A program made the position numbers and the translations under genes. From JAGSOU01 sp049974865 (GTDB lineage Bacteria; Pseudomonadota; Alphaproteobacteria; Rhodobacterales; Rhodobacteraceae): 64,000 nucleotides of DNA. The notes under the pieces are model-generated. The model was not told the DNA's origin. It searched no databases and saw nothing but the letters and a program-made list of their open reading frames with translations. Positions 1 through 7,756 of the stretch are shown piece by piece (the first letter of the stretch is position 1; each line of letters starts with the position of its first letter). Location: positions 1 to 64,000 of the forward strand of contig JBNGCX010000003.1 in assembly GCA_049974865.1 (NCBI GenBank), written 5' to 3'.

Positions 1-9
1 GCCCCCGGA

Positions 10-39
10 CCCCCGGGATATTTCTGAACAGAAGAAGAG
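10..39 (+). repeat. Intergenic repeat copy A (CCCCGAGGATATTT family)
   Basis: The sequence CCCCGGGATATTTCTGAACA followed by GAAGAAG matches the reverse complement of the element at 11570-11638 almost base for base and more loosely the one at 8887-8947. It lies just upstream of the P1 peptidase and may be cut by the window edge. Confidence 0.55.
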
Positions 40-47
40 AAGGATCG

Positions 48-1043
48 ATGAGGCCGGGCGCGCGCAACCTGATTACCGATGTGGCGGGGCTGAAAGTGGG
101 CAATGCCGAAGATGCCGGCATCAAGACCGGGGTCAGCGTGCTGGTGGGCGAGGTGCCTTTCGTGGCCGGGGTGCACGTGATGGGCGGCGCGCCGGGCACG
201 CGGGAGACCGACCTGTTGGCGCCGGACAAGCTGGTGCAGGAAGTGGATGCGTTGGTGCTGTCGGGCGGATCGGCCTTTGGGCTGGATGCGGCCTCGGGCG
301 TGGCGGACGGGCTGCGCGCGCAGGGGCGGGGCTTTGCCGTGGGAGATCAGCGCGTGCCGATCGTGCCGGGCGCGATCCTGTTCGACCTCTTGAACGGCGG
401 GGACAAGGACTGGGCCGAGAACCCCTACAAGACGCTGGGGGCAGAGGCGCTGGACCAGGCCAGCGAGGTGTTCGCGCTGGGGTCCAAGGGCGCGGGGATG
501 GGCGCGACAACGGCCGGGTTGAAGGGTGGCCTTGGCTCGGCCTCGGCGGTGCTGGAAAGCGGCATCACGGTGGGCGCGCTGGTGGCGGTGAATGCGCTGG
601 GGTCGGTCACCATGGGCGAGGGGCCGGAATTCTGGGCCGCGCCCTTCGAGATGGGGGATGAGTTCGGCGGGCTGGGTGCAGGGCGGCACGATCCGGCGCA
701 AGAGCCGCGCCCAGAGGCACAACTGGGCGAGGCAACCACGATCGCCATCGTCGCCACCGATGCCAGGCTGACCCAGGCGCAGGCGACGCGGCTGGCCGTG
801 GCCGCGCATGACGGGATGGCGCGCGCGATCCTGCCCAGTCATACCCCTTTCGACGGCGACCTGGTCTTTGCCGCGTCCACCGGCGCGCGGGAACTGCCCG
901 GCGATTTCGAGGCGCTGCGGCTGGGCCATGCCGCGGCCTGCTGCCTGGCGCGGGCGATCGCACGCGGCGTCTATCACGCCGGCCCGGCGCCGGGCGACCG
1001 CCTGCCCTGCTGGCAGGAGCAATTCATCCTAGGCATGAATTGA
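48..1043 (+). CDS. P1 family peptidase (S58, DmpA-like)
   Basis: 331 residues. Related to DmpA/BapA aminopeptidases, self-processing N-terminal nucleophile enzymes that remove N-terminal residues from small peptides or beta-amino-acid substrates. Family marks are the N-terminal ITDVAGLKVGNAED segment, a Gly-rich LVLSGGSAFGLDAASGV stretch near residue 75, and the C-terminal run ATTIAIVATDA followed by HTPFDGDLVFAASTG. The processing nucleophile probably lies at the Thr pair of ATTIAIV, by family analogy only. The ATG follows an AGAAGGA-type ribosome site. No signal peptide is visible, so it is probably cytoplasmic. True substrate unknown. Confidence 0.85.
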   Translation: MRPGARNLITDVAGLKVGNAEDAGIKTGVSVLVGEVPFVAGVHVMGGAPGTRETDLLAPDKLVQEVDALVLSGGSAFGLDAASGVADGLRAQGRGFAVGDQRVPIVPGAILFDLLNGGDKDWAENPYKTLGAEALDQASEVFALGSKGAGMGATTAGLKGGLGSASAVLESGITVGALVAVNALGSVTMGEGPEFWAAPFEMGDEFGGLGAGRHDPAQEPRPEAQLGEATTIAIVATDARLTQAQATRLAVAAHDGMARAILPSHTPFDGDLVFAASTGARELPGDFEALRLGHAAACCLARAIARGVYHAGPAPGDRLPCWQEQFILGMN

Positions 1044-1096
1044 GACCCGCAACCGCCCTTGATACGGTAGCGCCCGTATCCAACAGGAGCCTTTAC

Positions 1097-1654
1097 ATGA
1101 AACGCATTTTCCTTGCCGCGGCGCTGACCGCGCTTCCCCTGTCCTCGCACGCGGACGAGGTGACCGACACGTTGCAGAGCGCCATAGAGGCCTACGAGGC
1201 CGGCGATGTGCAATACGCGCTGGAAGAGATCGCCTTTGCCCAGCAACTGCTGCAGGCGATGAAGACCGAGGGGCTGGTGGCCTTCCTGCCGCCCGCGCCC
1301 CAGGGCTGGACCCGCGAGGTGAACACCGAGATGGGGGCCGGCATGGCCATGTTCGGCGGCGGCACCGGGGCGGAGGCCGATTATTCCGACGGGGATACCA
1401 GCTTCACCATCACGCTGATGGCCGACAACCCGATGGTCGCGGCGATGGCGGGGATGTTCGCCAACCCGATGCTGATGGCCGCCTCGGGCACGATCACCCG
1501 CGTCGGCCGGCAGAAGTTCCTCGATCAGGACGGCGAACTGACCGGGCTGGTCAACGGGCGCATCCTGGTGCAGGCCAAGGGCGCGCCGGTCGAGGTGATG
1601 GTGCCGGTTCTCGAAGAGATCGACTTCCGGGGGCTGGGGAGCTTCGGCCTATAG
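1097..1654 (+). CDS. Small exported protein of unknown function
   Basis: 185 residues starting MKRIFLAAALTALPLSSHADE, a Sec signal peptide with a likely cut after SHA. The ATG is chosen because AGGAG sits about 9 bases upstream; a longer reading would start inside the preceding stop codon and have no signal peptide. The mature part has a helical N-terminus (EAYEAGDVQYALEEIAFAQQLLQ, which looks like one TPR-type helix pair) and a Met/Gly/Ala-rich middle. Probably periplasmic. I do not recognise a family with a known function. It converges with the next gene and overlaps it by 6 bases. Confidence 0.7.
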   Translation: MKRIFLAAALTALPLSSHADEVTDTLQSAIEAYEAGDVQYALEEIAFAQQLLQAMKTEGLVAFLPPAPQGWTREVNTEMGAGMAMFGGGTGAEADYSDGDTSFTITLMADNPMVAAMAGMFANPMLMAASGTITRVGRQKFLDQDGELTGLVNGRILVQAKGAPVEVMVPVLEEIDFRGLGSFGL

Positions 1655-2452
1655 GCCGTCGAGCAGGTCGCGCGTCAGCAGGCTGTCGGGCGCGGTCAGC
1701 CCCTCGATCACGGTGAAATGGTTCAGGCCGGGGGCGATGTGCAGGTCGGTCGGGGGCCAGGCCTCGGCCAGCCAGCGGGCCTGGTCGAGGAAGACGGGGC
1801 GCTCGGCCCCGCCGACCCAGACCTTGACCGGCACGTTGCGCGGCGCGGGGCAAAGGGCGGGGCTCTCGGCGGCGGCCGCGGCCTCGTCCATCTTGAAATC
1901 GTCGTTCATCGCGGTGTTGAGCAGCGGGCGCAGGTCCGTGACCGGAGAAATCGGCAGGGCGCGGGCGAGCCGCGCGGCGACCGTTTCGGGCAGGTCGACA
2001 TCGGGGCAGACCATCCGCGCGGCCAGGTGGCCGCCCGCCGAATGGCCGGTCAGCGCGATCGGCCCGGCCGCGCGTTCGGCGATGGCCACCAGCGCGTTGC
2101 GGGCGTCCTGCGTGATGTCGGCGATCCGCACCTCGGGCGCCAGCCGGTAAGAGGGCATGGCCACCGCCCAGCCGCGCGCCAGCGGGCCCGCCGCCAGATG
2201 CGACCAGAGCGACTTGTCGAATTTCAGCCAGTAGCCGCCGTGGATGAACACGGCCAGCCCGCGCGCCTCCCCCTCGGGGTGGAACAGGTCGAAACGCTGG
2301 CGGGGATGGTTGCCGTAGGGCAGGTCCAGATCGGCCCTGGCCCCGGCCCGGAATTCGGCCGCGGCCTCCGCCCAGCGTTGGGGGTAGGACTCGCCATCGG
2401 GAATGTAGGGGATGTTGGCGTAGGCATCATCCCAATCGATCTGTTCCGACAT
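1649..2452 (-). CDS. Alpha/beta hydrolase, esterase or arylformamidase-like
   Basis: 267 residues. The oxyanion-hole motif HGGYW and nucleophile elbow GHSAGG place it in the HSL/kynurenine formamidase-like branch of alpha/beta hydrolases; the late His is probably in LNHFTVIEGL. A soluble enzyme that would hydrolyse a carboxylic ester or an N-formyl bond. The ATG at 2452 has GGAGG upstream; a TTG three codons earlier is possible. It is divergent from gabD with about 60 bases between them. Kynurenine formamidase is one possible identity, but no kynurenine genes are nearby, so the substrate is open. Confidence 0.8.
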   Translation of the reverse strand: MSEQIDWDDAYANIPYIPDGESYPQRWAEAAAEFRAGARADLDLPYGNHPRQRFDLFHPEGEARGLAVFIHGGYWLKFDKSLWSHLAAGPLARGWAVAMPSYRLAPEVRIADITQDARNALVAIAERAAGPIALTGHSAGGHLAARMVCPDVDLPETVAARLARALPISPVTDLRPLLNTAMNDDFKMDEAAAAAESPALCPAPRNVPVKVWVGGAERPVFLDQARWLAEAWPPTDLHIAPGLNHFTVIEGLTAPDSLLTRDLLDGL

Positions 2453-2512
2453 GCTGGACAAGCCTCCCGCCCCATGATTTCCCTATGCCCAAACTTATGG
2501 GAGGAAAGCCCG

Positions 2513-3985
2513 ATGCCTGCAACCGATCTCCGCGCCCGCCTGAAAGACCCCGAACTTCTGGCCACCAAGGCCTATCTCGCGGGGGATTGGGCCGACGCCG
2601 ATGACGGCGCCACTTTCGATGTCACCAACCCCGCCCGCGGCGACGTGATCTGTTCGGTCGCCGACCTGACGCGCGCCGAAACCGCCCGCGCCATCGCCGC
2701 CGCGCAGGTGGCGCAGAAGGAATGGGCCGCCCGCACCGCCAAGGAGCGCGCCAACATCCTGCGCCGCTGGTACGAGCTGATGATGGAGCACCAGGACGAC
2801 CTGGCCACCATCCTGACCGCCGAAATGGGCAAGCCGCTGGCCGAGGCCAAGGGCGAGATCGTCTATGGCGCGTCGTTCATCGAATGGTTCGCCGAAGAGG
2901 CCAAGCGCGTCTATGGCGAGACCATCCCCGGCCACCAGCCCGACAAGCGCATTTCCGTGATCCGCCAGCCGATCGGCGTGGCGGCCTCGATCACGCCGTG
3001 GAACTTCCCCAATGCGATGATCACCCGCAAGGCGGGCCCGGCGCTGGCCGCCGGCTGCGCCTTCGTCGCCCGCCCCGCCGCCGAGACGCCGCTTTCGGCG
3101 CTGGCGCTGGGGGTGCTGGCCGACCGCGCCGGCCTGCCCAAGGGCGTGCTGTCGATCATCCCCTCGTCCCGCGCCTCGGATATCGGCAAGGAATTCTGCG
3201 AAAACCCCATCATCCGCAAGCTGACCTTCACCGGCTCCACCCAGGTGGGGCGCATCCTGCTGCGCCAGGCCGCGGACCAGGTCAAGAAATGCTCGATGGA
3301 GCTGGGCGGCAACGCCCCCTTCATCGTGTTCGACGACGCCGATCTCGACGAGGCGGTGAAGGGCGCGATCATCTGCAAGTTCCGCAACAACGGCCAGACC
3401 TGCGTCTGCGCCAACCGCATCTACGTGCAGGAAGGCGTCTATGACGCCTTCGCCGAGAAGCTCGCCGCCGCGGTGGCCGCGCTGAAGGTGGGCGACGGCC
3501 TGGAGGAGGGCACCGACCTCGGTCCGCTGATCACCGACAGCGCGGTGGCCAAGGTCGAAGAGCACATCGCCGACGCGCAGGCCAAGGGCGCCAAGGTCGT
3601 CTTGGGCGGCAAGCGCATGGGCAATGACGGAACCTTCTTCGAACCCACCATCGTCACCGGCGCCACCCGCGACATGGCGTTCTCCCAGGACGAGACCTTC
3701 GGTCCGCTGGCGCCGCTGTTCAAGTTCAAGGACGAGGACGAGGTGATCGAGCTTGCCAATGACACGATCTTTGGCCTCGCATCGTATTTCTACGCCAGGG
3801 ATATCAGCCGCGTGACCAAGGTGGCCGAGGCGCTGGAATACGGCATGGTCGGCGTGAACACCGGCCTGATCTCGACCGAGGTGGCGCCCTTCGGCGGCGT
3901 CAAGCAATCGGGGCTGGGCCGCGAAGGGTCGAGCCATGGGATCGAGGAATACATGGAGATGAAATACGTCTGCCTGAGCGTCTGA
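2513..3985 (+). CDS. gabD: Succinate-semialdehyde dehydrogenase
   Basis: 490 residues, the usual length. Oxidises succinate semialdehyde to succinate with NAD(P)+, the last step of GABA degradation. Visible motifs are TPWNFP (161-166), FTGSTQVG (239-246), MELGGNAPF with the general base Glu263, and NNGQTCVCANR with catalytic Cys297. The usual KPA cofactor segment reads RPA here (Arg187). The start is set by GGGAGGAAAG just upstream; translation further upstream runs antisense through the neighbouring hydrolase. No gabT is next to it. A terminator follows at 4015. Confidence 0.92.
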   Translation: MPATDLRARLKDPELLATKAYLAGDWADADDGATFDVTNPARGDVICSVADLTRAETARAIAAAQVAQKEWAARTAKERANILRRWYELMMEHQDDLATILTAEMGKPLAEAKGEIVYGASFIEWFAEEAKRVYGETIPGHQPDKRISVIRQPIGVAASITPWNFPNAMITRKAGPALAAGCAFVARPAAETPLSALALGVLADRAGLPKGVLSIIPSSRASDIGKEFCENPIIRKLTFTGSTQVGRILLRQAADQVKKCSMELGGNAPFIVFDDADLDEAVKGAIICKFRNNGQTCVCANRIYVQEGVYDAFAEKLAAAVAALKVGDGLEEGTDLGPLITDSAVAKVEEHIADAQAKGAKVVLGGKRMGNDGTFFEPTIVTGATRDMAFSQDETFGPLAPLFKFKDEDEVIELANDTIFGLASYFYARDISRVTKVAEALEYGMVGVNTGLISTEVAPFGGVKQSGLGREGSSHGIEEYMEMKYVCLSV

Positions 3986-4014
3986 CCCCGGTCAGGCCGC
4001 AAGACACCGAAGGA

Positions 4015-4051
4015 ACGCCCGGCCGCGACAACGCGACCGGGCGTCTTTCAT
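4015..4051 (+). terminator. Intrinsic terminator after gabD
   Basis: Perfect 8-bp stem ACGCCCGG/CCGGGCGT around a 14-base loop, followed by a T-rich TCTTTCATT. Confidence 0.75.
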
Positions 4052-4488
4052 TCGCGGCGGCGGCGCGGTCGTCCGTGACCGTGTCATTGCAGGTCACCCG
4101 GTCCACGCGGATGGTGCAGCCCGACAGGTTGTCCCTGAAGATCATGGCCTTGCCGGGGGCCGGGGCACGGGTGACGGCGGCGCGCCGGGCGGGACGCCGG
4201 GGCGATCCCTTGGCTTGCCTCGGGACGGCACGGACAGCGCTCACGGTCGCCGCTGTGCAGCCGCTTCCGGGTTGCCGGACAGGAGTCCAGCGCGGGCCCC
4301 GCAACCAAACTCCTTGCCTGAAATGCGTTATCCTGTCTCAACCTCCAGGATGTTTCCGTCTCGTTGTTGTCTTTTCCCCGCAGCGAATTGTAATCAGGGC
4401 CCAAGCCAAGCTGGGAGCGATCTGGTCTTGGTCGAGTGGTGCTTTGTTCCAAGCAACGAAAAACAAAACCGGGCAGGAAAAAATACCG
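4052..4488. other. 437-bp intergenic region upstream of globin
   Basis: No convincing gene. On the minus strand at about 4080-4190, a stretch translates as KAMIFRDNLSGCTIRVDRVT and looks protein-like, but it lacks a believable start and runs on through the gabD terminator, so it may be a decayed gene end. The A/T-richer last 120 bases probably hold the globin promoter. I see no FNR or NsrR box. Confidence 0.35.
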
Positions 4489-4896
4489 ATGCAAGACGAC
4501 TACCTGGCCTTGCTGCAAGCAAGCTTCGCAATCGTTTTCGACAGGAAGAAGGATATCGCGAACCGGTTCTACGAGAACCTGTTCCACTCCGAGAACGAGA
4601 CCCGCGCGCTGTTCTCGAACAACATCGAGCGGCAGAAGGAAATGTTCGCGTCGATGTTGGTCGAGATCGTGAGCTGTGCAGAAACACCGGAAATCTTTGC
4701 CGCCAAGGTCGAGGCCCTGGCCGAGCACCACAAAAGATACAATATTCCCGCAGCGCATTTCGAGGTCGCGGGCAAGGCGCTGCTCGACGCCTTCGCCGAT
4801 GAGCTGGATGCGCTGCTGTCCTCGACCGAGCTGCGGGCCTGGAACCGGGCCGCCCGCACGATGACGGACGCGATGGCCGCCGCCAGCGCCGCCTAG
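4489..4896 (+). CDS. Single-domain globin (Vitreoscilla haemoglobin type)
   Basis: 135 residues. Haem protein of the bacterial haemoglobin/flavohaemoglobin-head type, binding oxygen or detoxifying NO. The proximal (F8) His is His81 in ALAEHHKRYNIP, nine residues before His90-Phe91 exactly as in Vitreoscilla haemoglobin, and the B10 Tyr is Tyr28 in FYENLF. The reductase domain of flavohaemoglobins is absent, so an external reductase would be needed for turnover. The start is an ATG with CAGGAAA upstream; longer in-frame readings are not protein-like. It converges with hsp20 across a terminator. Confidence 0.8.
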   Translation: MQDDYLALLQASFAIVFDRKKDIANRFYENLFHSENETRALFSNNIERQKEMFASMLVEIVSCAETPEIFAAKVEALAEHHKRYNIPAAHFEVAGKALLDAFADELDALLSSTELRAWNRAARTMTDAMAAASAA

Positions 4897-4926
4897 GCGG
4901 GCAGGCGGGCCTACCCGCACGCCGGG

Positions 4927-4959
4927 ACGAAAAAGACGCGGGGGCCGATGCCGCCCGCG
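4927..4959 (-). terminator. Intrinsic terminator after hsp20
   Basis: Read on the minus strand, a GC-rich hairpin (CGCGGGCGG, CATCGG loop region, CCCCCGCG) runs into TCTTTTTCG. It lies between the convergent globin and hsp20 genes. Confidence 0.7.
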
Positions 4960-4988
4960 CCTTCCGTTCTTCCGCCGAAGGGAGGGGC

Positions 4989-5459
4989 TTATGCCTCCTT
5001 GGCCGAGGCCTCCACGGCCTTGGCATCGACCGCACTGCCGCGGGCGATCTCGATCCGGCGCGGCTTCAGCGCCTCGGGCACCTCGCGGACCAGGTCGATA
5101 TGAAGCATGCCGTCGGCATGGGTGGCGCCGGTCACCTTCAGGTGATCGGCCAAGTGGAAGCGGCGCTCGAAGGCGCGCGTGGCGATACCGCGGTGAAGGT
5201 AGGTGCGCTCCTCCTCATCCTTGGCCTTGCGGGCCGAGACGATCAGCGCGTTTTCCTTGACCTCGACCGAGAGCTCATCGCCGGTGAAACCGGCCACGGC
5301 GATCGAGATGCGATAGCCGTTCTCCGAGGTCTTCTCGATATTGTAGGGCGGATAGCTGGGCTGCGGCAGGTCCTGGGTCAGGACGCGGTCCATCATGTCG
5401 GCCACGCGGTCAAAGCCGACAGTGGCCCGGTAAAGCGGGGAAAGGTCGAAGTTACGCAT
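4989..5459 (-). CDS. Small heat-shock protein, Hsp20 family
   Basis: 156 residues. ATP-independent holdase of the IbpA type that binds unfolding proteins and passes them to DnaK/ClpB. The N-terminus MRNFDLSPLYRATVGFDRV is typical of alphaproteobacterial class A sHsps. The alpha-crystallin domain spans about 40-130 (YNIEKTSENGYRISIAVAGF, then FERRFHLADHLKV), followed by a short tail. Single-gene unit with its own terminator. Upstream are an RpoH-like promoter and a ROSE-like leader, pointing to control by heat at transcription and at translation. Confidence 0.9.
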   Translation of the reverse strand: MRNFDLSPLYRATVGFDRVADMMDRVLTQDLPQPSYPPYNIEKTSENGYRISIAVAGFTGDELSVEVKENALIVSARKAKDEEERTYLHRGIATRAFERRFHLADHLKVTGATHADGMLHIDLVREVPEALKPRRIEIARGSAVDAKAVEASAKEA

Positions 5460-5464
5460 GATTC

Positions 5465-5481
5465 ATCCTCCATCGAGCGAT
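5465..5481 (-). promoter_or_regulatory. ROSE-like RNA thermometer hairpin covering the hsp20 ribosome site
   Basis: On the transcript, AUCGCU can pair with the ribosome-binding AGGAU across a 6-base loop, leaving one G bulged. This is the hallmark UYGCU/AGGA pairing of ROSE elements upstream of rhizobial small heat-shock genes. The leader from the predicted promoter is about 85 bases and includes a second strong hairpin (CCCTTCGGGAGGG), also as in ROSE. Based on base pairing by eye only. Confidence 0.5.
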
Positions 5482-5553
5482 GTCTCTGGGCCCTCCCGAA
5501 GGGACGGGCGGTGACGTCAATGCGGACCCTGCTCTAGGCATCCGCATCCTGCG

Positions 5554-5582
5554 ATGTGGGAAGGAAAATCGCGGCTTTCAAG
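5554..5582 (-). promoter_or_regulatory. RpoH-type (sigma-32) promoter for hsp20
   Basis: On the minus strand, CTTGAA is followed after 16 bases by CCCACAT, close to the heat-shock sigma consensus CTTGAA-N13-17-CCCCAT. It begins just after the stop codon of the upstream protease gene, so hsp20 has its own promoter. Confidence 0.6.
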
Positions 5583-5586
5583 CCCC

Positions 5587-6408
5587 TCAGGGCCGGATGA
5601 ACTTGGCCCCGCCCTCGGTCGCCGCGCCCTGCCCGAAACGGCGGATCGTAGTGGGGGCGCCGCGCCCGATCACGCCCTCGCCCTGCGACAGCCGCGCCTG
5701 CAGCAGGGAAAGCGATTTGTCGAGAGAAGTGCCCAGCGCCACCTTGCCGCTTTCGATCTCGGCCTTGGCGGTGACCACCGACACGATCCGCGGCGCGCCG
5801 CCGCCCTCGAAGGAGAAGACCGGCGCGCCAGACGAGCCGAAATCGACATCGCAGGACAACATCACGATGCCCGCGCGCCCAGCCAACACATGGCAGACCT
5901 CCTGCAGCGCGGGCGCCTCGGCCCGGTCCCGGGCGTAGGAGACCACCCCCACCCGGTCGCCCATGTTCGGGCGTCCCGCGATGGCAAAGGGCTGGATGCC
6001 GGGCAGCCGGATCGGGCGGTCGAGCTCCAGCAGGGCCAGGTCGTGGGCGACGCGGCCCACGTCGTCGCCCTGACCGAACACGTAGCGCGGATGTACCACC
6101 GCATGGCGCACGCCGCGATAGGCCTGCGCCAGGCCGTTGCGCCAGCCGGCCAGGAACTCGACCTGGTCCAGCGGCATTACCTCGCCGGTAGCCTTGTCAT
6201 AGAGGCAATGCGCCGCCGTCAGCACCAGATCGCTGGAGATCAGTGCGCCCGTGCAGAACGCCCTGCGCCCGAGGTTCAGGCGCCCCACGGCCTCCCATCC
6301 CTTGCCGTCGTCGCCGGTGACCAACTCGCGCAGATCGGAAGGGCCGGCGTGGCTGCCCTTGGCCCAGATCATCAGCAGGATCAACCCGATCAGCAATTTC
6401 CGCAGCAT
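5587..6408 (-). CDS. Secreted trypsin-like serine protease
   Basis: 273 residues with an N-terminal signal peptide (MLRKLLIGLILLMIWAKGSH, cut near SHA-G). Chymotrypsin-fold protease with a full catalytic triad: His67 in TAAHC, Asp123 in HDLALLEL and Ser193 in GSSGAP. The active-site motif differs from the usual GDSGGP (D to S and G to A), which may change activity or specificity. Four Cys residues could form disulfides. Probably acts in the periplasm or outside the cell. It follows glcF by about 50 bases on the same strand; the functional link is unclear. Confidence 0.85.
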   Translation of the reverse strand: MLRKLLIGLILLMIWAKGSHAGPSDLRELVTGDDGKGWEAVGRLNLGRRAFCTGALISSDLVLTAAHCLYDKATGEVMPLDQVEFLAGWRNGLAQAYRGVRHAVVHPRYVFGQGDDVGRVAHDLALLELDRPIRLPGIQPFAIAGRPNMGDRVGVVSYARDRAEAPALQEVCHVLAGRAGIVMLSCDVDFGSSGAPVFSFEGGGAPRIVSVVTAKAEIESGKVALGTSLDKSLSLLQARLSQGEGVIGRGAPTTIRRFGQGAATEGGAKFIRP

Positions 6409-6456
6409 GGCAGCTCCCTTTCCGTAAGAGATGCCTAGCCGCGGGGTGGGGCAGGA

Positions 6457-7752
6457 TTATGGCTGATCTTCGACCATTGCACGGGGCTTCGGCCCGCCGG
6501 TGGCCCAGTCCAGCAGTTCCACCGTGTGCACGATGGGCACCTCGGTGCCCGAGCCGATCTGCATCATGCAGCCGATATTGCCGGCGGCGATCACGTCGGG
6601 CCGCTTGGCCTCGATCGTGCGCACCTTGCGCTCTTTCAGCTGTTTCGAGATCTCGGGCTGCATCAGGTTGTAGGTCCCGGCCGAGCCGCAGCACAGGTGG
6701 CTGTCGGCAGGTTCCACCACCTCGAAGCCGGCGCACTTCAGCAGGTCCTTGGGATAGGTCTTGATCTGCTGGCCGTGCTGCAGCGAGCAGGCGGCGTGAT
6801 AGGCCACCTTCAGGCCCTGGTCGGCGCCCGCGGGCAGGTCGAGTTTCATCAGCAACTCGGAGATATCCACGGCGATTTCGGACACGGCGGCGGCCTCCTT
6901 GGCCAGCGGCTCGTTGCGGAACATGTGGCCGTAATCCTTGACCGTGGTGCCGCAGCCGGAGGTGTTGATCACCACGGCATCCAGCCCCTCGCCCGCCATC
7001 TCGGCGGCCCAGGCGCGGATGTTCTTGGCCGCCGTGGCGTGGGATTCATCGGTCTTTCCCATGTGATGGGTCAGCGCCCCGCAGCATCCGATTCCCTTGG
7101 CGATCACGACGTCGCAACCCAGCCGGCGCAGCAGCCGGATGGTGGCGTCGTTGATGTCGGTGTTCAACGCCCGCTGCGCGCAGCCGGTCATCAGCGCCAC
7201 GCGCATCTTGCGCTCGCCAATGGCCGGGAAGACCTGCGCGTCGTCATTGCGGCTGACCGGCGGGATGCGCTTGGGCGCCATCTCCAGCATGGCCTTGAGC
7301 CGCGCGTCGGGCATCAGGAAGGCGAAGGGCCGCCCGATCTTGGCGCCCAGCAGCGCCAGCCGGAACCGGCGGGGATAGGGCAGTATGCGCGCCAGCACCC
7401 AGCGCAGGGCACGGTCGCGGAACGGGCGCTTGTAGGTCTTCTCGATATATTCGCGCGCGTGGTCGACCAGGTGCATGTAATGCACGCCCGAGGGGCAGGT
7501 CGTCATGCAGGCCAGGCAGGACAGGCAGCGGTCGATATGCTTGACCGTCTTTTCGTCGGCGGGCCGGCCGCTCTCCAGCATGTCCTTGATCAGGTAGATC
7601 CGGCCGCGCGGAGAATCCAGCTCGTCGCCCAGCACCTGGTAGGTGGGGCAGGTCGCAGTGCAGAACCCGCAATGCACGCAGGCGCGCAGGATCTCATTCG
7701 AGCGCTCGATGCCCGGATCCTTCAGCTGTTCGGGGGAGAAATTCGTCTGCAT
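6457..7752 (-). CDS. glcF: Glycolate oxidase, iron-sulfur subunit GlcF
   Basis: 431 residues. Electron-transfer subunit of membrane-associated glycolate oxidase (glycolate to glyoxylate). Two 4Fe-4S ferredoxin motifs lie in the first 85 residues (CVHCGFCTATCP and CLSCLACMTTCP), followed by two CCG domains with GCCGALTHH and LCCGSAGTYN. The start lies 4 bases after the glcE stop, so the two are translationally coupled. Last gene of glcDEF. With RuBisCO in the same window, a plausible role is recycling glycolate made by RuBisCO's oxygenase reaction. Confidence 0.95.
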   Translation of the reverse strand: MQTNFSPEQLKDPGIERSNEILRACVHCGFCTATCPTYQVLGDELDSPRGRIYLIKDMLESGRPADEKTVKHIDRCLSCLACMTTCPSGVHYMHLVDHAREYIEKTYKRPFRDRALRWVLARILPYPRRFRLALLGAKIGRPFAFLMPDARLKAMLEMAPKRIPPVSRNDDAQVFPAIGERKMRVALMTGCAQRALNTDINDATIRLLRRLGCDVVIAKGIGCCGALTHHMGKTDESHATAAKNIRAWAAEMAGEGLDAVVINTSGCGTTVKDYGHMFRNEPLAKEAAAVSEIAVDISELLMKLDLPAGADQGLKVAYHAACSLQHGQQIKTYPKDLLKCAGFEVVEPADSHLCCGSAGTYNLMQPEISKQLKERKVRTIEAKRPDVIAAGNIGCMMQIGSGTEVPIVHTVELLDWATGGPKPRAMVEDQP

Positions 7753-7756
7753 GCGG

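Noticed and set aside
1718..2512. Long in-frame extension upstream of gabD
   Set aside because: It runs antisense through the hydrolase gene and is Gly/Arg/Gln-rich. The ATG at 2513 has a good ribosome site and gives the family's usual length.
2495..3937. 480-codon frame opposite gabD
   Set aside because: Composition is typical of an antisense frame; gabD on the other strand has every catalytic motif.
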